Under the pieces are notes generated by a model, which had not been told where the DNA came from, made no database searches, and saw nothing but the letters and a program-made list of their open reading frames with translations. A stretch of DNA of 64,000 nucleotides from Cyclobacteriaceae bacterium (GTDB taxonomy: Bacteria; Bacteroidota; Bacteroidia; Cytophagales; Cyclobacteriaceae). Numbering within the stretch: the stretch's first letter is position 1; the number at the start of each line of letters is the position of its first letter. The translations under genes and the position numbers were made by a program. This document shows, in pieces, positions 1-9,350 of the stretch. Location of the stretch: contig JAHBUB010000001.1 in assembly GCA_019638285.1 (NCBI GenBank), positions 186,001 through 250,000 on the forward strand. The letters run 5' to 3'.

Positions 1-398
1 ATGGCCAGGTGCCGGCTGAACAATACGCATTTATCAATCGTGCTTTTGGACCTTATTGGTGGGCTTACTGGTCTATGATGACTTGTAATGTGATATCACC
101 TCAGCTTTTCTGGATTAAGAAAATTAGGACCAGCCTTGTGTCTACTTTTGTGTTGTCTATTATCGTAAATATTGGGATGTGGTTTGAGCGATTTGTGATC
201 ATTGTAACCTCTTTGCACAGAGATTATCTTCCTTCCAGCTGGGCAATGTTCTACCCTACTATGTACGATGTAGGGGTCTATGTAATGACATTTGGGTTTT
301 TCTTTACCGCGTTTCTGTTGTTTGCAAAATTTTTCCCGGTAGTCAACATGGCGGAGATAAAAAGTATTCTAAAGTCGTCATCTGAAAAAAAGCATTAA
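1..398 (+). CDS. actC: Alternative complex III subunit ActC (NrfD/PsrC-like), 3' part only
   Basis: This is the C-terminal end of the polytopic quinol-oxidising subunit of alternative complex III, an inner-membrane quinol:cytochrome c/oxidase electron-transfer complex. The reading frame is open to the left edge (codons from base 3 read [10 protein letters not shown]), so the GTG at base 9 is not a real start. The last ~130 residues contain the NrfD-family stretch with GPYWWAYW and about two membrane helices, then a short charged tail. It is followed 6 bases later by actD, the usual act gene order. Identity rests on motif and context; most of the protein is outside the window. Confidence 0.9.
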   Translation, partial: GQVPAEQYAFINRAFGPYWWAYWSMMTCNVISPQLFWIKKIRTSLVSTFVLSIIVNIGMWFERFVIIVTSLHRDYLPSSWAMFYPTMYDVGVYVMTFGFFFTAFLLFAKFFPVVNMAEIKSILKSSSEKKH

Positions 399-404
399 TC
401 AATC

Positions 405-929
405 ATGGAAAGCAATAAGAATTTTGTGTTAGGTGTGTTTGATGATGAAGATGTTCTTCTTCATGCAGTAACAAAAGTAAAGGACAAAGGTGTTAAGATC
501 CACGAAGTGTACTCACCTTTTCCAGTACACGGTTTGGATGCGGCCCTTGGCTATAAAAGAACACGATTGCCAATTGCAGCTTTCTTGTTCGGAATGACAG
601 GCACTAGCTTGGCGCTAATTATGCAGATATGGATGTTGGGATATGACTGGCCAATGATCATAGGTGGAAAGAACCATGCAGCATTGCCTCCTTTTATTCC
701 CGTTACTTTTGAATTGACTGTTTTACTCTCCGCACTTGGAATGGTGGCTACTTTCTTGATCGCGAGCGATTTGAAGCCCTATAAGTGGCCACAACAGTTT
801 GATGTAAGAAGTACAGATGACAAACATATCATGGCTATTGATTTGGCAAAAAACAGACTGACAAAAGAAGATATTGGCGCTCTATTAAAAGACAGTGGAG
901 CCCAGGAAGTTAACGATAAGAATTTTTAA
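405..929 (+). CDS. actD: Alternative complex III subunit ActD (DUF3341)
   Basis: A 174-residue membrane protein matching the DUF3341/ActD family. The N-terminal ~60 residues form a soluble domain (FVLGVFDDEDVLLHAV). Two membrane helices follow, at about residues 64-88 and 104-124, with a short soluble tail. ActD is a structural subunit of alternative complex III and has no known cofactor. It lies between actC and actE with gaps of 6 and 5 bases, so it is clearly co-transcribed with them. Length and order fit the Bacteroidota operon. Confidence 0.93.
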   Translation: MESNKNFVLGVFDDEDVLLHAVTKVKDKGVKIHEVYSPFPVHGLDAALGYKRTRLPIAAFLFGMTGTSLALIMQIWMLGYDWPMIIGGKNHAALPPFIPVTFELTVLLSALGMVATFLIASDLKPYKWPQQFDVRSTDDKHIMAIDLAKNRLTKEDIGALLKDSGAQEVNDKNF

Positions 930-934
930 AGAGG

Positions 935-1591
935 ATGCGGAATATGCAACTATTAAAAACAGTTTTGATTGTGACAGCAGGAGCAGCCTTGTTGACAGGA
1001 TGCACAGCAGGTGGGGATTATCCAGGCCTTGAATATGCTCCCAACATGTATCACTCTGTCGCTTACGAACCACTTACACAAATTACTGATGAGAGTGCAG
1101 GAACTTGGGTAAACTCATTAGATAATGGAAGAGGAGAGTACTTTAACTCAAATAAGTATAATCCTAATATGATGAACATGAGAGCCCCAGCACCTTATAC
1201 CGTAAAGAGAAATAAGTATGGCTGGTTGCCTTACAGGATTGGTAAAGACAGTCTTGATTATGCTTCTACTATCAAGAGTCCGTTGGATAGTACTGCTGCC
1301 ATCATTGCAGATGGGAAAGCACTTTATGCGGTATACTGCAATCATTGTCATGGGCCAAAAGGAGAAGGAGATGGTAAGGTAGCTATGGGTGTTAAGGTAG
1401 ATGGGGTGGATAAGGGAATGGTTGCTGGTGTGGCTAACCTACAAGGCAATGCATATTTGAATATGACCGAAGGGCACATATTTCATGTGATTACATGGGG
1501 TAGAAACCTGATGCAGCCTCACGGCTCTCAAATAAGCCCTGAAGACCGCTGGAAGATTGCCAAATACGTGAAGACTTTACAAAAGAAGTAA
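935..1591 (+). CDS. actE: Alternative complex III monoheme cytochrome c lipoprotein ActE
   Basis: A 218-residue periplasmic c-type cytochrome anchored by lipid. A lipoprotein signal ends in the lipobox LTGC with Cys23. The heme-binding motif CNHCH is at residues 135-139 and the probable axial methionine is Met193 in NLMQPH. ActE carries electrons within alternative complex III toward the terminal oxidase encoded downstream. Starts at 935 or at the second ATG (944) are both possible; both leave a valid signal peptide. The gene sits 5 bases after actD and 31 before actF. Confidence 0.93.
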   Translation: MRNMQLLKTVLIVTAGAALLTGCTAGGDYPGLEYAPNMYHSVAYEPLTQITDESAGTWVNSLDNGRGEYFNSNKYNPNMMNMRAPAPYTVKRNKYGWLPYRIGKDSLDYASTIKSPLDSTAAIIADGKALYAVYCNHCHGPKGEGDGKVAMGVKVDGVDKGMVAGVANLQGNAYLNMTEGHIFHVITWGRNLMQPHGSQISPEDRWKIAKYVKTLQKK

Positions 1592-1622
1592 TAAGAAGTT
1601 TCAAATTTTTGAAGGAAAATAA

Positions 1623-2975
1623 ATGGTAGCCGAAGAGAATTACGAATTCAAGCCCGAAGTAAAGAAGAAGATTTTCATACTGGGTGCTATTGGTATTGTG
1701 CTTTTTATCCTTGGGGTAATCTTGGCCATGAACTCGGGTTCAGGGCATGAAGAGGAACATGCATCTGTTCAACAGACATCCACCCACCTGGTAGCAAGCA
1801 CAGAGCAGGCAGCTGCTGCTGAGGGTCAGCCGGTGGTTGCTGAAGAGCATCATGGCAGCCCTGTTTGGTTAAAGAGAATTTATACCTCTCTGTGGCAAAA
1901 CAATATATACTTTGCTGGACTAGGCGTCATTGGTTTATTCTTCGTGGCCATACAATATGCCGCACAGGCCGGATGGTCAGTGCCTGTGAATAGAATTGCC
2001 CTGGCTATGGGGCATTGGATTCCAATATCCGGTATTCTTATGTTGGGGCTATGGTTTTTAGTAAAATCTGACGTGTTTCATTGGACACACCAGAGCTTGT
2101 ATGTGGAGGGAGCAGGATTTGATGCCATTCTTAAAGGTAAGAGCGGTTATTTCTTTTGGCCATTAGACGCTGGTGGTTTCCCACTATTCTTCATTTTAAG
2201 AATGGTTGTTTTCTTTGGACTTTGGTATCTTTTTTTCATATGGATTAAACGAGAAATGCTGGCGGAAGACATCAATGGCGGTACTGCGCATTGGACCAAA
2301 GCACGTTCATTGTCAGCCATATTTTTGGTAATATTTGCGGTAAGTTCATCGATAGCAGCCTGGGATTGGGTGATGAGTATTGATACCCATTGGTACAGTA
2401 CAATGATGGGTTGGTATGTATTCTCCAGTTGGTTTGTAGCAGGTTTGGCAGCCATTACTTTGGTTGTAATATTCTTGAAAGAAAACGGATATCTAAAAAT
2501 TGTTAATGCCAACCATTTGCACAATCTTGGATTGTTTGTGTTTGCTTTCAGCATTTTTTGGACTTACATCTGGTTCAGTCAATTCTTACTAATTTATTAT
2601 GCCAATATTCCTGAGGAGACCATTTACTTCATCAATCAGATGAATAACAGCCCTTATAGTTGGGTGTTTTATGCAAGTATTATTATGAACTTTGTGTTGC
2701 CATTTCTGTTGTTTATGACAAGGGATTCGAAACGTCATATAGCGATGTTAAGGGTGGTTTGTACAATAGTAGTTGTAGGCCATTGGCTTGATTTTTACAA
2801 TATGATTACGCCAGGGGTAATGCAAAAGAATGGTGGACTTGGCTTTTTAGAAATTGGTTTGGCTATGGTATTTATGGCCGCATTCCTGTTTGTTACACTC
2901 AATGCGTTGTCTAAGGTGCCATTGATAGCAAAGAATCACCCGATGATGGGAGAGGCTTTGAACCACCATATTTAA
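1623..2975 (+). CDS. actF: Alternative complex III subunit ActF (second NrfD-like membrane subunit)
   Basis: A 450-residue polytopic inner-membrane protein with about ten hydrophobic helices. The first is at residues ~16-37, followed by a His/Glu/Ala-rich loop to ~80, then the WVMSIDTHWYSTMMGW segment typical of ActF. It is a smaller relative of ActC and forms the second membrane core subunit of alternative complex III. The next genes encode the aa3-type oxidase, consistent with an ACIII-oxidase supercomplex. The start at 1623 is the first ATG after actE and directly precedes the conserved N-terminal helix. Confidence 0.92.
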   Translation: MVAEENYEFKPEVKKKIFILGAIGIVLFILGVILAMNSGSGHEEEHASVQQTSTHLVASTEQAAAAEGQPVVAEEHHGSPVWLKRIYTSLWQNNIYFAGLGVIGLFFVAIQYAAQAGWSVPVNRIALAMGHWIPISGILMLGLWFLVKSDVFHWTHQSLYVEGAGFDAILKGKSGYFFWPLDAGGFPLFFILRMVVFFGLWYLFFIWIKREMLAEDINGGTAHWTKARSLSAIFLVIFAVSSSIAAWDWVMSIDTHWYSTMMGWYVFSSWFVAGLAAITLVVIFLKENGYLKIVNANHLHNLGLFVFAFSIFWTYIWFSQFLLIYYANIPEETIYFINQMNNSPYSWVFYASIIMNFVLPFLLFMTRDSKRHIAMLRVVCTIVVVGHWLDFYNMITPGVMQKNGGLGFLEIGLAMVFMAAFLFVTLNALSKVPLIAKNHPMMGEALNHHI

Positions 2976-3020
2976 ATGTTATAGAGAAGGATAATTATTG
3001 AAATTGCTTAATAAAATAGT

Positions 3021-4106
3021 ATGATGAGTCTGATTATTGGTCTGGGCGTAATACTTGTTCTGGGCATACTTTACATGATTTTCCGGATTGGCAGTCTGGT
3101 AAGTCTTGTTAAAGATTCGAAGGAAGGTGAACATCCTGGGAATGATACACATGGATTCCTTTTTTTGGTTTTCTTAGTGTTAGGGTTGGGGCTATTTGGT
3201 TGGTATTCCTATACCCATTACGATTCGTATGTTCTTCCCATTGCCTCTGAGCATGGTGTGCAAACAGATGATTTGTTTTGGATCACAATGTGGATCAGCG
3301 TAGTTGCTTTTGTAGCGCTTTCTATTGTTATGTTTTGGTTTGCATATAAATACAGATACAATGCAAATCGAAGAGCAACCTTCTTTCCTGACAGCGCAAA
3401 GTTAGAGATTGTTTGGACAGTAATTCCGGCTGTTGTATTGGCGTTACTGATTTTTAAAGGTTTGAGGGTGTGGGGTGAAATTACAAGTCCCGCCTCAGCG
3501 GATGCTGAAGTAATAGAAGTTATTGGGCAGCAATTTGCATGGACCGCAAGATACCCTGGAGTAAAGGACAAGCAATTGGGTGAGGTAAACTACAAATTGA
3601 TTGATGCGGTCAATGAGTTTGGTCTTGACCTCACGGATAAAAATTCGTTTGATGATTTTAAAGCACTTGAACTTCATATACCAAAAGGAAAAGAAGTTCA
3701 TCTCAAGATACGGGCAAAAGACGTGATACACAGTGTGTTCCTTCCTCACTTTAGGGTAAAGATGGATGCTGTGCCTGGAATGTATACCAATTTTAAATTT
3801 GTGCCCACCAAATCCACTCAGGATATGCGTAATGAAACTGGAAATCCTGATTTTAACTATGAAATGGCGTGTACGGAGGTATGTGGGGCGGGCCATTTTT
3901 CTATGCGTTTTTTAGTAGTAGTGGATGAGCCGGAAGATTTTGAAAAATGGAAGGCAGCGCAGGAACCGTGGCTGAAGCAAAACCCTGATTACCTGGCAAA
4001 AGTACCGGCTGCATTGAAGGAGGTGGCAATGATTAAATCGGGAATACCCATTGAAAGTGGAGCTGGTGTTGGAGCCACTTCACAAACTGTATCAATTAGT
4101 AATTAA
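3021..4106 (+). CDS. coxB: Cytochrome c oxidase subunit II (CuA protein)
   Basis: A 361-residue subunit II of the heme-copper oxidase. Two extra N-terminal helices (about residues 2-23 and 46-64) precede the usual helix hairpin (about 86-108 and 128-150), which is common in Bacteroidota. The periplasmic cupredoxin domain keeps the CuA ligands: His237, Cys284, Glu286, Cys288, His292 and Met295, in the CTEVCGAGHFSM motif. There is no fused cytochrome c domain, so electrons should arrive from ActE or a separate cytochrome. The C-terminal ~40 residues are an unconserved tail. It lies 45 bases after actF and 14 before coxA. Confidence 0.96.
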   Translation: MMSLIIGLGVILVLGILYMIFRIGSLVSLVKDSKEGEHPGNDTHGFLFLVFLVLGLGLFGWYSYTHYDSYVLPIASEHGVQTDDLFWITMWISVVAFVALSIVMFWFAYKYRYNANRRATFFPDSAKLEIVWTVIPAVVLALLIFKGLRVWGEITSPASADAEVIEVIGQQFAWTARYPGVKDKQLGEVNYKLIDAVNEFGLDLTDKNSFDDFKALELHIPKGKEVHLKIRAKDVIHSVFLPHFRVKMDAVPGMYTNFKFVPTKSTQDMRNETGNPDFNYEMACTEVCGAGHFSMRFLVVVDEPEDFEKWKAAQEPWLKQNPDYLAKVPAALKEVAMIKSGIPIESGAGVGATSQTVSISN

Positions 4107-4120
4107 AGACATCGCAGAGA

Positions 4121-6001
4121 ATGGCAACAGTAGATTTACACACCCAAGCAGATGTTCATCACCATGACGATCACGATCATGATCACGACCATGGTAATTT
4201 CTGGACAAATTATATTTTTAGTCAAGATCATAAAATAATTGCAAAGCAATTCCTGATCACTGGAATGATGTGGGCAATTATTGGAGGTAGCTTGTCAGTG
4301 ATTTTTCGTTTGCAATTAGGATTCCCTGATGCAAACCTGACTTGGCTTAAACCACTTTTGGGAGGATGGATAACTCCATCAGGGAAAATAGACACCGAGT
4401 TTTATCTTGCTTTGGTGACGATGCATGGTACCATCATGGTATTCTTTGTATTGACAGCCGGACTTAGCGGAACATTTAGTAACTTTTTGATTCCTCTTCA
4501 AATTGGTGCCAGGGATATGGCATCCGGCTTCATGAACATGCTTTCTTACTGGTTCTTTTTTATATCCAGTGTCATTATGTTTACCTCTCTGTTTCTTTCA
4601 ACAGGGCCCGCAAGTGGAGGATGGACGATTTATCCACCACTGAGTGCATTGCCTCAGGCCATGCCAGGATCGGGATTGGGAATGACCTTGTGGCTAGTAG
4701 CAATGGCGTTTTTTATAGTAAGTTCTTTGCTCGGAGGTATTAATTATATTTCCACGATCATTAACATGCGCACCAAGGGCATGTCATTTACAAGATTGCC
4801 GCTTACAATATGGGCATTCTTCTTTACGGCTATTATTGGATTGCTCTCTTTTCCCGTACTTTTTGCTGCCGTTTTGTTGCTTATTTTCGATCGAAGTATG
4901 GGCACCAGCTTCTATCTATCGGATATTTATATCAATGGGGAAGCCTTACCCAATCAAGGTGGTAGCCCCGTTTTATTTCAACACTTGTTCTGGTTCCTTG
5001 GGCACCCGGAAGTATATATTGTGATTTTACCTTCTCTAGGAATTACATCTGAGATTATTTCAACCAATTCCAGAAAACCAATCTTTGGTTACAAGGCAAT
5101 GGTGGGATCTCTATTATTTATTACCGTCCTTTCTTTTGTGGTATGGGCACACCATATGTTTGTAACGGGTATGAACCCATTTTTAGGTTCAATATTCACG
5201 TTGCTTACGTTAATCATTGCCGTACCGTCTGCGGTAAAGATTTTTAATTATGTGACCACGCTTTGGAAAGGCAACATCATTTTTACCACTGCAATGTTAT
5301 TTTCCATCGGACTGGTTTCGTTCTTCCTTTCAGGGGGGATCACTGGTATTTTCGTTGGTAATTCGGCAGTAGACATTCAATTGCACGACACTTATTTTGT
5401 GGTAGCACACTTTCACCTAGTAATGGGGGCAGCATCTTTCTTTGGTATGTTAGCAGGGGTTTACCATTGGTTCCCGAAAATGTTTGGACGGATGATGGAT
5501 GAAAGACTGGGCAAAGTTCACTTCTGGTTATCTTTTGTGGGTGTGTACCTTGTATTTTTTCCGATGCACTATATTGGTATCGCAGGATTTCCCCGCAGAT
5601 ATTACTCATGGACAAACTTTGAAACCTTCAGTTCGTTTTCTGATTTGAATACATTAGTAAGTGTGGCGGCTATACTCACATTTGCCGCCCAGTTTATATT
5701 TTTGTTTAACTTCTTCTATAGCATGTTCAGAGGCAAACTTGCGCCTGCTAACCCATGGAAGGAAAATACATTGGAGTGGACCACTCCTCGCCATCCTAAG
5801 CATGGAAACTGGCCTGGAGAAATACCCACCGTATATCGCTGGCCATATGACTATAGCAAGCCTGGTGCAAAGGATGATTACATCCCTCAAACAGTACCTT
5901 TTTCAGAGACACCCGAGTCTAATTTGCCGCATGAGAACGAGTTGATAAAACTGGAGATGGAAGGCAATGATGCCATTGTGGTAGAAAAGAAAAATCATTA
6001 A
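4121..6001 (+). CDS. coxA: Cytochrome c oxidase subunit I with His-rich N-terminus
   Basis: The 626-residue catalytic subunit I. Heme a ligands are His102 (MHGT) and His432; the heme a3 ligand is His430 (HFHLVMG). CuB is bound by His295 of HPEVY, cross-linkable to Tyr299, and by His344/His345. Tyr299 is the hallmark of A-type oxygen reductases. The first ~25 residues carry an unusual cytoplasmic-side stretch alternating His and Asp (residues ~13-24), which looks able to bind metal and is absent from classic CoxA. The C-terminal ~80 residues are a soluble tail. It is co-transcribed with coxB upstream and ctaA downstream. Confidence 0.97.
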   Translation: MATVDLHTQADVHHHDDHDHDHDHGNFWTNYIFSQDHKIIAKQFLITGMMWAIIGGSLSVIFRLQLGFPDANLTWLKPLLGGWITPSGKIDTEFYLALVTMHGTIMVFFVLTAGLSGTFSNFLIPLQIGARDMASGFMNMLSYWFFFISSVIMFTSLFLSTGPASGGWTIYPPLSALPQAMPGSGLGMTLWLVAMAFFIVSSLLGGINYISTIINMRTKGMSFTRLPLTIWAFFFTAIIGLLSFPVLFAAVLLLIFDRSMGTSFYLSDIYINGEALPNQGGSPVLFQHLFWFLGHPEVYIVILPSLGITSEIISTNSRKPIFGYKAMVGSLLFITVLSFVVWAHHMFVTGMNPFLGSIFTLLTLIIAVPSAVKIFNYVTTLWKGNIIFTTAMLFSIGLVSFFLSGGITGIFVGNSAVDIQLHDTYFVVAHFHLVMGAASFFGMLAGVYHWFPKMFGRMMDERLGKVHFWLSFVGVYLVFFPMHYIGIAGFPRRYYSWTNFETFSSFSDLNTLVSVAAILTFAAQFIFLFNFFYSMFRGKLAPANPWKENTLEWTTPRHPKHGNWPGEIPTVYRWPYDYSKPGAKDDYIPQTVPFSETPESNLPHENELIKLEMEGNDAIVVEKKNH

Positions 6002-6019
6002 CAGTATTTTCTTAATTAA

Positions 6020-7063
6020 TTGAATCAAACAGCAATCAAGGGATTTTATAAGCTTTGCTTATCAACCTTGATTGCTGTTTATTTTTTGATCCTGGTGGGT
6101 GGGGTAGTAAGAAGCACAGGCTCAGGAATGGGTTGCCCTGACTGGCCAACATGTTTCGGCCAATGGATTCCTCCTACATCGGTAGATCAATTGCCACCCA
6201 ACTATAAGACGGTTTATTCAGACTACCGACACAACAAAAACGTAAAGTTTGCCAGATATCTTTCTTTTTTTGGGATGGATCAAACGGCCCATCAATTGCT
6301 TAACGATGAGGATGTACGACAGGAGGCTGATTTCAACGCAGCAAAAACATGGGTAGAGTATATGAATAGATTGACGGGTGTGGCGATAGGACTTTTTATT
6401 ATTGCGTTATTTTGGCGTTCAATAAAATTTAGAAGAAGTCACCCTAAGATATTTTTACTTTCACTGATTACTTTACTTGCTGTTATTTTTCAGGGGTGGT
6501 TTGGTTCAATAGTTGTCTCCACCAATCTCACCACATGGACTATCACGCTTCATATGTTTATTGCTTTGGTGATTGTTGCCATACTTTTTTACTTGTTGGA
6601 TTTGAGCAAGTCAGATGAAAATGGAGGGATGGATGGCACTCCTCTGCTAAGATGGATTCTAGGAGCCTGTATGGTTACTCTTTTTGTTCAAATTTTTCTT
6701 GGAACCAATGTTAGAGAAATGATAGATCAAATTGCATCAACTCTACTTCCCAGAAATCAGTGGATTGACGAAGTGGGCCCCCCTTTTTTGATTCACCGTG
6801 CCTTTTCGTGGCTCGTGGTAATTTTACATCTTTTATTATTATACTTATTGAGGAAAACTAGAGGCAATAAAGCTTTACCACTGTTCTTAATAATTTTAAT
6901 TTTGGGTACCTTATTGACCGGTACAGGAATGGCCTATTTTAGTGTGCCGGCCTTTCTGCAACCCATCCATTTGGTGCTGGCCACCATTACCTTTGGACTT
7001 CAGTTGCATATGTACTTTAACCTAAACACTGAGGTAAAATTGGTATTTGATAACGTGAAATGA
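6020..7063 (+). CDS. ctaA: Heme A synthase CtaA (TTG start)
   Basis: A 347-residue integral membrane heme A synthase (COX15/CtaA), which converts heme O to heme A for the oxidase. The conserved early segment GGVVRSTGSGMGCPDWPTCFG is present as GGVVRSTGSG followed by MGCPDWP. Paired histidines in helix contexts (LHMFIALV, IHRAFSW, IHLVLA) are the expected heme ligands. An in-frame TAA (6017-6019) directly precedes the TTG at 6020, and the next methionine lies inside the conserved core, so TTG is very probably the start. Its stop overlaps the ctaB start by 4 bases (ATGA). Confidence 0.94.
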   Translation: MNQTAIKGFYKLCLSTLIAVYFLILVGGVVRSTGSGMGCPDWPTCFGQWIPPTSVDQLPPNYKTVYSDYRHNKNVKFARYLSFFGMDQTAHQLLNDEDVRQEADFNAAKTWVEYMNRLTGVAIGLFIIALFWRSIKFRRSHPKIFLLSLITLLAVIFQGWFGSIVVSTNLTTWTITLHMFIALVIVAILFYLLDLSKSDENGGMDGTPLLRWILGACMVTLFVQIFLGTNVREMIDQIASTLLPRNQWIDEVGPPFLIHRAFSWLVVILHLLLLYLLRKTRGNKALPLFLIILILGTLLTGTGMAYFSVPAFLQPIHLVLATITFGLQLHMYFNLNTEVKLVFDNVK

Positions 7064-7962
7064 TTACAGGACAAGCACATGAGTTGACACATTTTTCTAT
7101 GGCTATTGCCAAAGCGAAGTCATTTTTTGAATTGCTGAAGGCAAGACTTTCTTTGCTGGTGGCTTTTTCATGTGCTTTCGGTTATGGATTGGCTTCGAGA
7201 GGGGATATCAACTGGGGAGTTTTGCTCATGGTAACACTTGGTGGTTTCTTGCTATCAGGAGCATCAGTTTGCATCAATCAGATTTTGGAGCAGGATTTTG
7301 ATAAGTTGATGAAGCGTACCATGCAACGTCCGCTTCCTACAGGACGAGTCACTCCACACGAGGCAACCTTATTTGCAATACTGTGTATGGCATTGAGTGT
7401 ATGGATACTTTGGGTTTTTACCAATCCTTTTACTGTTCTTCTCTCGTTGGTTTCAATGGTACTTTACAGCTTTGTATATACACCATTAAAAAGGGTCGGC
7501 CCTATTGCAGTTTTTGTGGGTGCAATACCTGGTGCGTTACCACCCCTATTAGGATGGATTGCTGCTACCGGGCAAATAACCTATGAGGCACTTATCATTT
7601 TTGGAATTCAATTTATCTGGCAATTTCCTCACTTTTGGGCCATTGCATGGGTGGCGGATGAAGATTATCAAAAGGCAGGTTTTAAGTTATTGCCTTCCAG
7701 GGAAGGGAAGAGTCTCAACACCGCAATTCAAATTATGGTTTACACAATGTTTTTAATACCACTGGGTTTGTTGCCTGCTGTATTTGGAATAACAGGAATA
7801 TACTCCGCTATGGTAGCCACTGTTTGCGGTGTAGCTTTTTTTGCGCAAACCCTTGCCTTAATGAGAACAGGAAGTAGGCAATCGGCTTTGAGGATAATGT
7901 TTGGCTCGTTTTTATACCTGCCAATTGTTCAGATAGCTTTTTTATTGGATAAAGTGATTTAG
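7060..7962 (+). CDS. ctaB: Protoheme IX farnesyltransferase (heme O synthase) CtaB
   Basis: A 300-residue UbiA-family prenyltransferase that adds a farnesyl group to heme B, giving heme O, the substrate of CtaA. The first aspartate-rich motif is NQILEQDFDKLMKRT followed by RPLPTGR; the second is DEDYQKAGFKLLP. About nine membrane helices are visible. The ATG overlaps the ctaA stop by 4 bases, implying translational coupling. A later ATG at residue ~14 could also serve as the start without losing conserved sequence. Confidence 0.95.
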   Translation: MITGQAHELTHFSMAIAKAKSFFELLKARLSLLVAFSCAFGYGLASRGDINWGVLLMVTLGGFLLSGASVCINQILEQDFDKLMKRTMQRPLPTGRVTPHEATLFAILCMALSVWILWVFTNPFTVLLSLVSMVLYSFVYTPLKRVGPIAVFVGAIPGALPPLLGWIAATGQITYEALIIFGIQFIWQFPHFWAIAWVADEDYQKAGFKLLPSREGKSLNTAIQIMVYTMFLIPLGLLPAVFGITGIYSAMVATVCGVAFFAQTLALMRTGSRQSALRIMFGSFLYLPIVQIAFLLDKVI

Positions 7963-7965
7963 GAT

Positions 7966-8547
7966 ATGACAACGGAATTTAAAATCATAGAAGAGCCTAG
8001 AAAACCTTTGGCGATGCATCCAAAGAAATTTGGAATGTGGCTTTTCGTAGCGAGTGTTGGGATGCTATTTGCTTCCCTGACATCGGCTTATATTGTGAGG
8101 CAAGCAGAAGGCAATTGGTTATACTTTGATTTGCCCGCTACTTTATATTGGAGTACGGGTGTAATACTTTTAAGTAGTGTCACAATGCAAATGGCATTTT
8201 GGGCAGCAAAAAGGGATCTTATAGAACGCGTTAAATTACTTGTTTCCATAACAATGGGGCTTGGATTGGTATTTTTGATTGCACAGTTGGTGGCCTGGCG
8301 GGATTTAGTAGCCCAAAATGTTTATTTCGTAGGCAATCCTTCAGGCTCGTTTTTATATGTCATTACAGGTCTTCACGGGCTTCATATCATAAGTGCGCTG
8401 GTCTATCTGGTCATTGTGCTGATGTCCGCATATCGGCTTAAAATCCACTCCAGAAACCTCCCGCAGATAGAAATGTGTACTACTTATTGGCATTTTTTGG
8501 GTGGACTTTGGCTATATTTGTTCATCTTTCTATTATTGAATCGATAA
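7966..8547 (+). CDS. Heme-copper oxidase subunit III family protein (first copy)
   Basis: A 193-residue, five-helix member of the cytochrome c oxidase subunit III family. It begins with a short cytoplasmic leader containing MHPKKFGMWLF and keeps the family endings GLHGLHIISALVY and YWHFLGGLWLYLF. It starts 3 bases after ctaB. Two successive subunit III genes are usual in this lineage; the shorter one here may replace or pair with the longer one at 8561. Subunit III stabilises the oxidase and guides oxygen and proton access. Which copy enters the mature enzyme cannot be told from sequence. Confidence 0.9.
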   Translation: MTTEFKIIEEPRKPLAMHPKKFGMWLFVASVGMLFASLTSAYIVRQAEGNWLYFDLPATLYWSTGVILLSSVTMQMAFWAAKRDLIERVKLLVSITMGLGLVFLIAQLVAWRDLVAQNVYFVGNPSGSFLYVITGLHGLHIISALVYLVIVLMSAYRLKIHSRNLPQIEMCTTYWHFLGGLWLYLFIFLLLNR

Positions 8548-8560
8548 TCTAAAATTAACT

Positions 8561-9331
8561 ATGGCACATACTTCAGCCACCACGGTATCACCAGAAAGAA
8601 GCACTTGGGACGGAGGGGTTTCACCCATGGGCGCGAGTTATGGAAAACTTATGATGTGGTTTTTCCTTCTCTCGGATGCGTTCACATTTTCGTCTTTGCT
8701 GATCACTTACGGACTGATTCGTTCAGCACACAATGCCTACACAGGTACGGTAGAAGCATTTACTTTTTCAGCAGAATATTGGCCTATACCTGAGAAGGTA
8801 TTTGAAGCGGTACCCTTCTTACATGGTATATCACTGCCCCTCGTTTTTGTGGGTATAATGACTTTTGTTCTGATTATGAGCAGTGTGACTATGGTATTGG
8901 CAGTAGAGGCGGGTCATAGAATGGATAAGAAGGCCGTTGAGAAGTGGATGTTGTGGACTTTACTGGGAGGTATTATATTTTTGTCTTGCCAGGCTTGGGA
9001 GTGGGCACACTTTATTGCAGGAACGGATACACCTACATTGGTTAAAGACTTTGTGAATGGCACATGGGTGACCAAAGAGGTAACAGGTGCCAGCCTACGC
9101 ATAAATCAATATGGGCCCCAGGCTTTTGCGGATTTCTTCTTCTTTATCACAGGCTTTCATGGCTTCCACGTTTTCAGTGGGGTAATGTTTAACTTTTTGA
9201 TTTTCTATAATACATTTACCGGTGTATATGAAAGAAGAGGGAGTTACGAAATGGTAGAAAAAGTAGGACTCTACTGGCACTTTGTAGATTTGGTTTGGGT
9301 GTTTGTTTTCACCTTCTTTTATCTTGTATAA
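8561..9331 (+). CDS. ctaE: Cytochrome c oxidase subunit III (second copy)
   Basis: A 256-residue subunit III paralogue, longer than its neighbour because of an insert of about 60 residues in the outside loop between the first helices and another around residues 150-175. It has the family motifs GKLMMWFFLLSD, SCQAWEW, FITGFHGFHVFSG and YWHFVDLVWVFVF. The glutamate in CQAWEWAHF is at the position of the conserved subunit III carboxylate. It lies 13 bases after the first copy and 19 before the subunit IV gene, within one operon. Confidence 0.93.
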   Translation: MAHTSATTVSPERSTWDGGVSPMGASYGKLMMWFFLLSDAFTFSSLLITYGLIRSAHNAYTGTVEAFTFSAEYWPIPEKVFEAVPFLHGISLPLVFVGIMTFVLIMSSVTMVLAVEAGHRMDKKAVEKWMLWTLLGGIIFLSCQAWEWAHFIAGTDTPTLVKDFVNGTWVTKEVTGASLRINQYGPQAFADFFFFITGFHGFHVFSGVMFNFLIFYNTFTGVYERRGSYEMVEKVGLYWHFVDLVWVFVFTFFYLV

Positions 9332-9350
9332 TTAAATTAATATCGATCGC

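Noticed and set aside
9-11. GTG at base 9 as a start of the first gene
   Set aside because: The frame is open to the window edge and residues before it fit the ActC family, so the gene is simply cut off.
2147-2554. 135-codon minus-strand frame within actF
   Set aside because: Antisense shadow of a strongly conserved membrane protein; no start context or family pattern.
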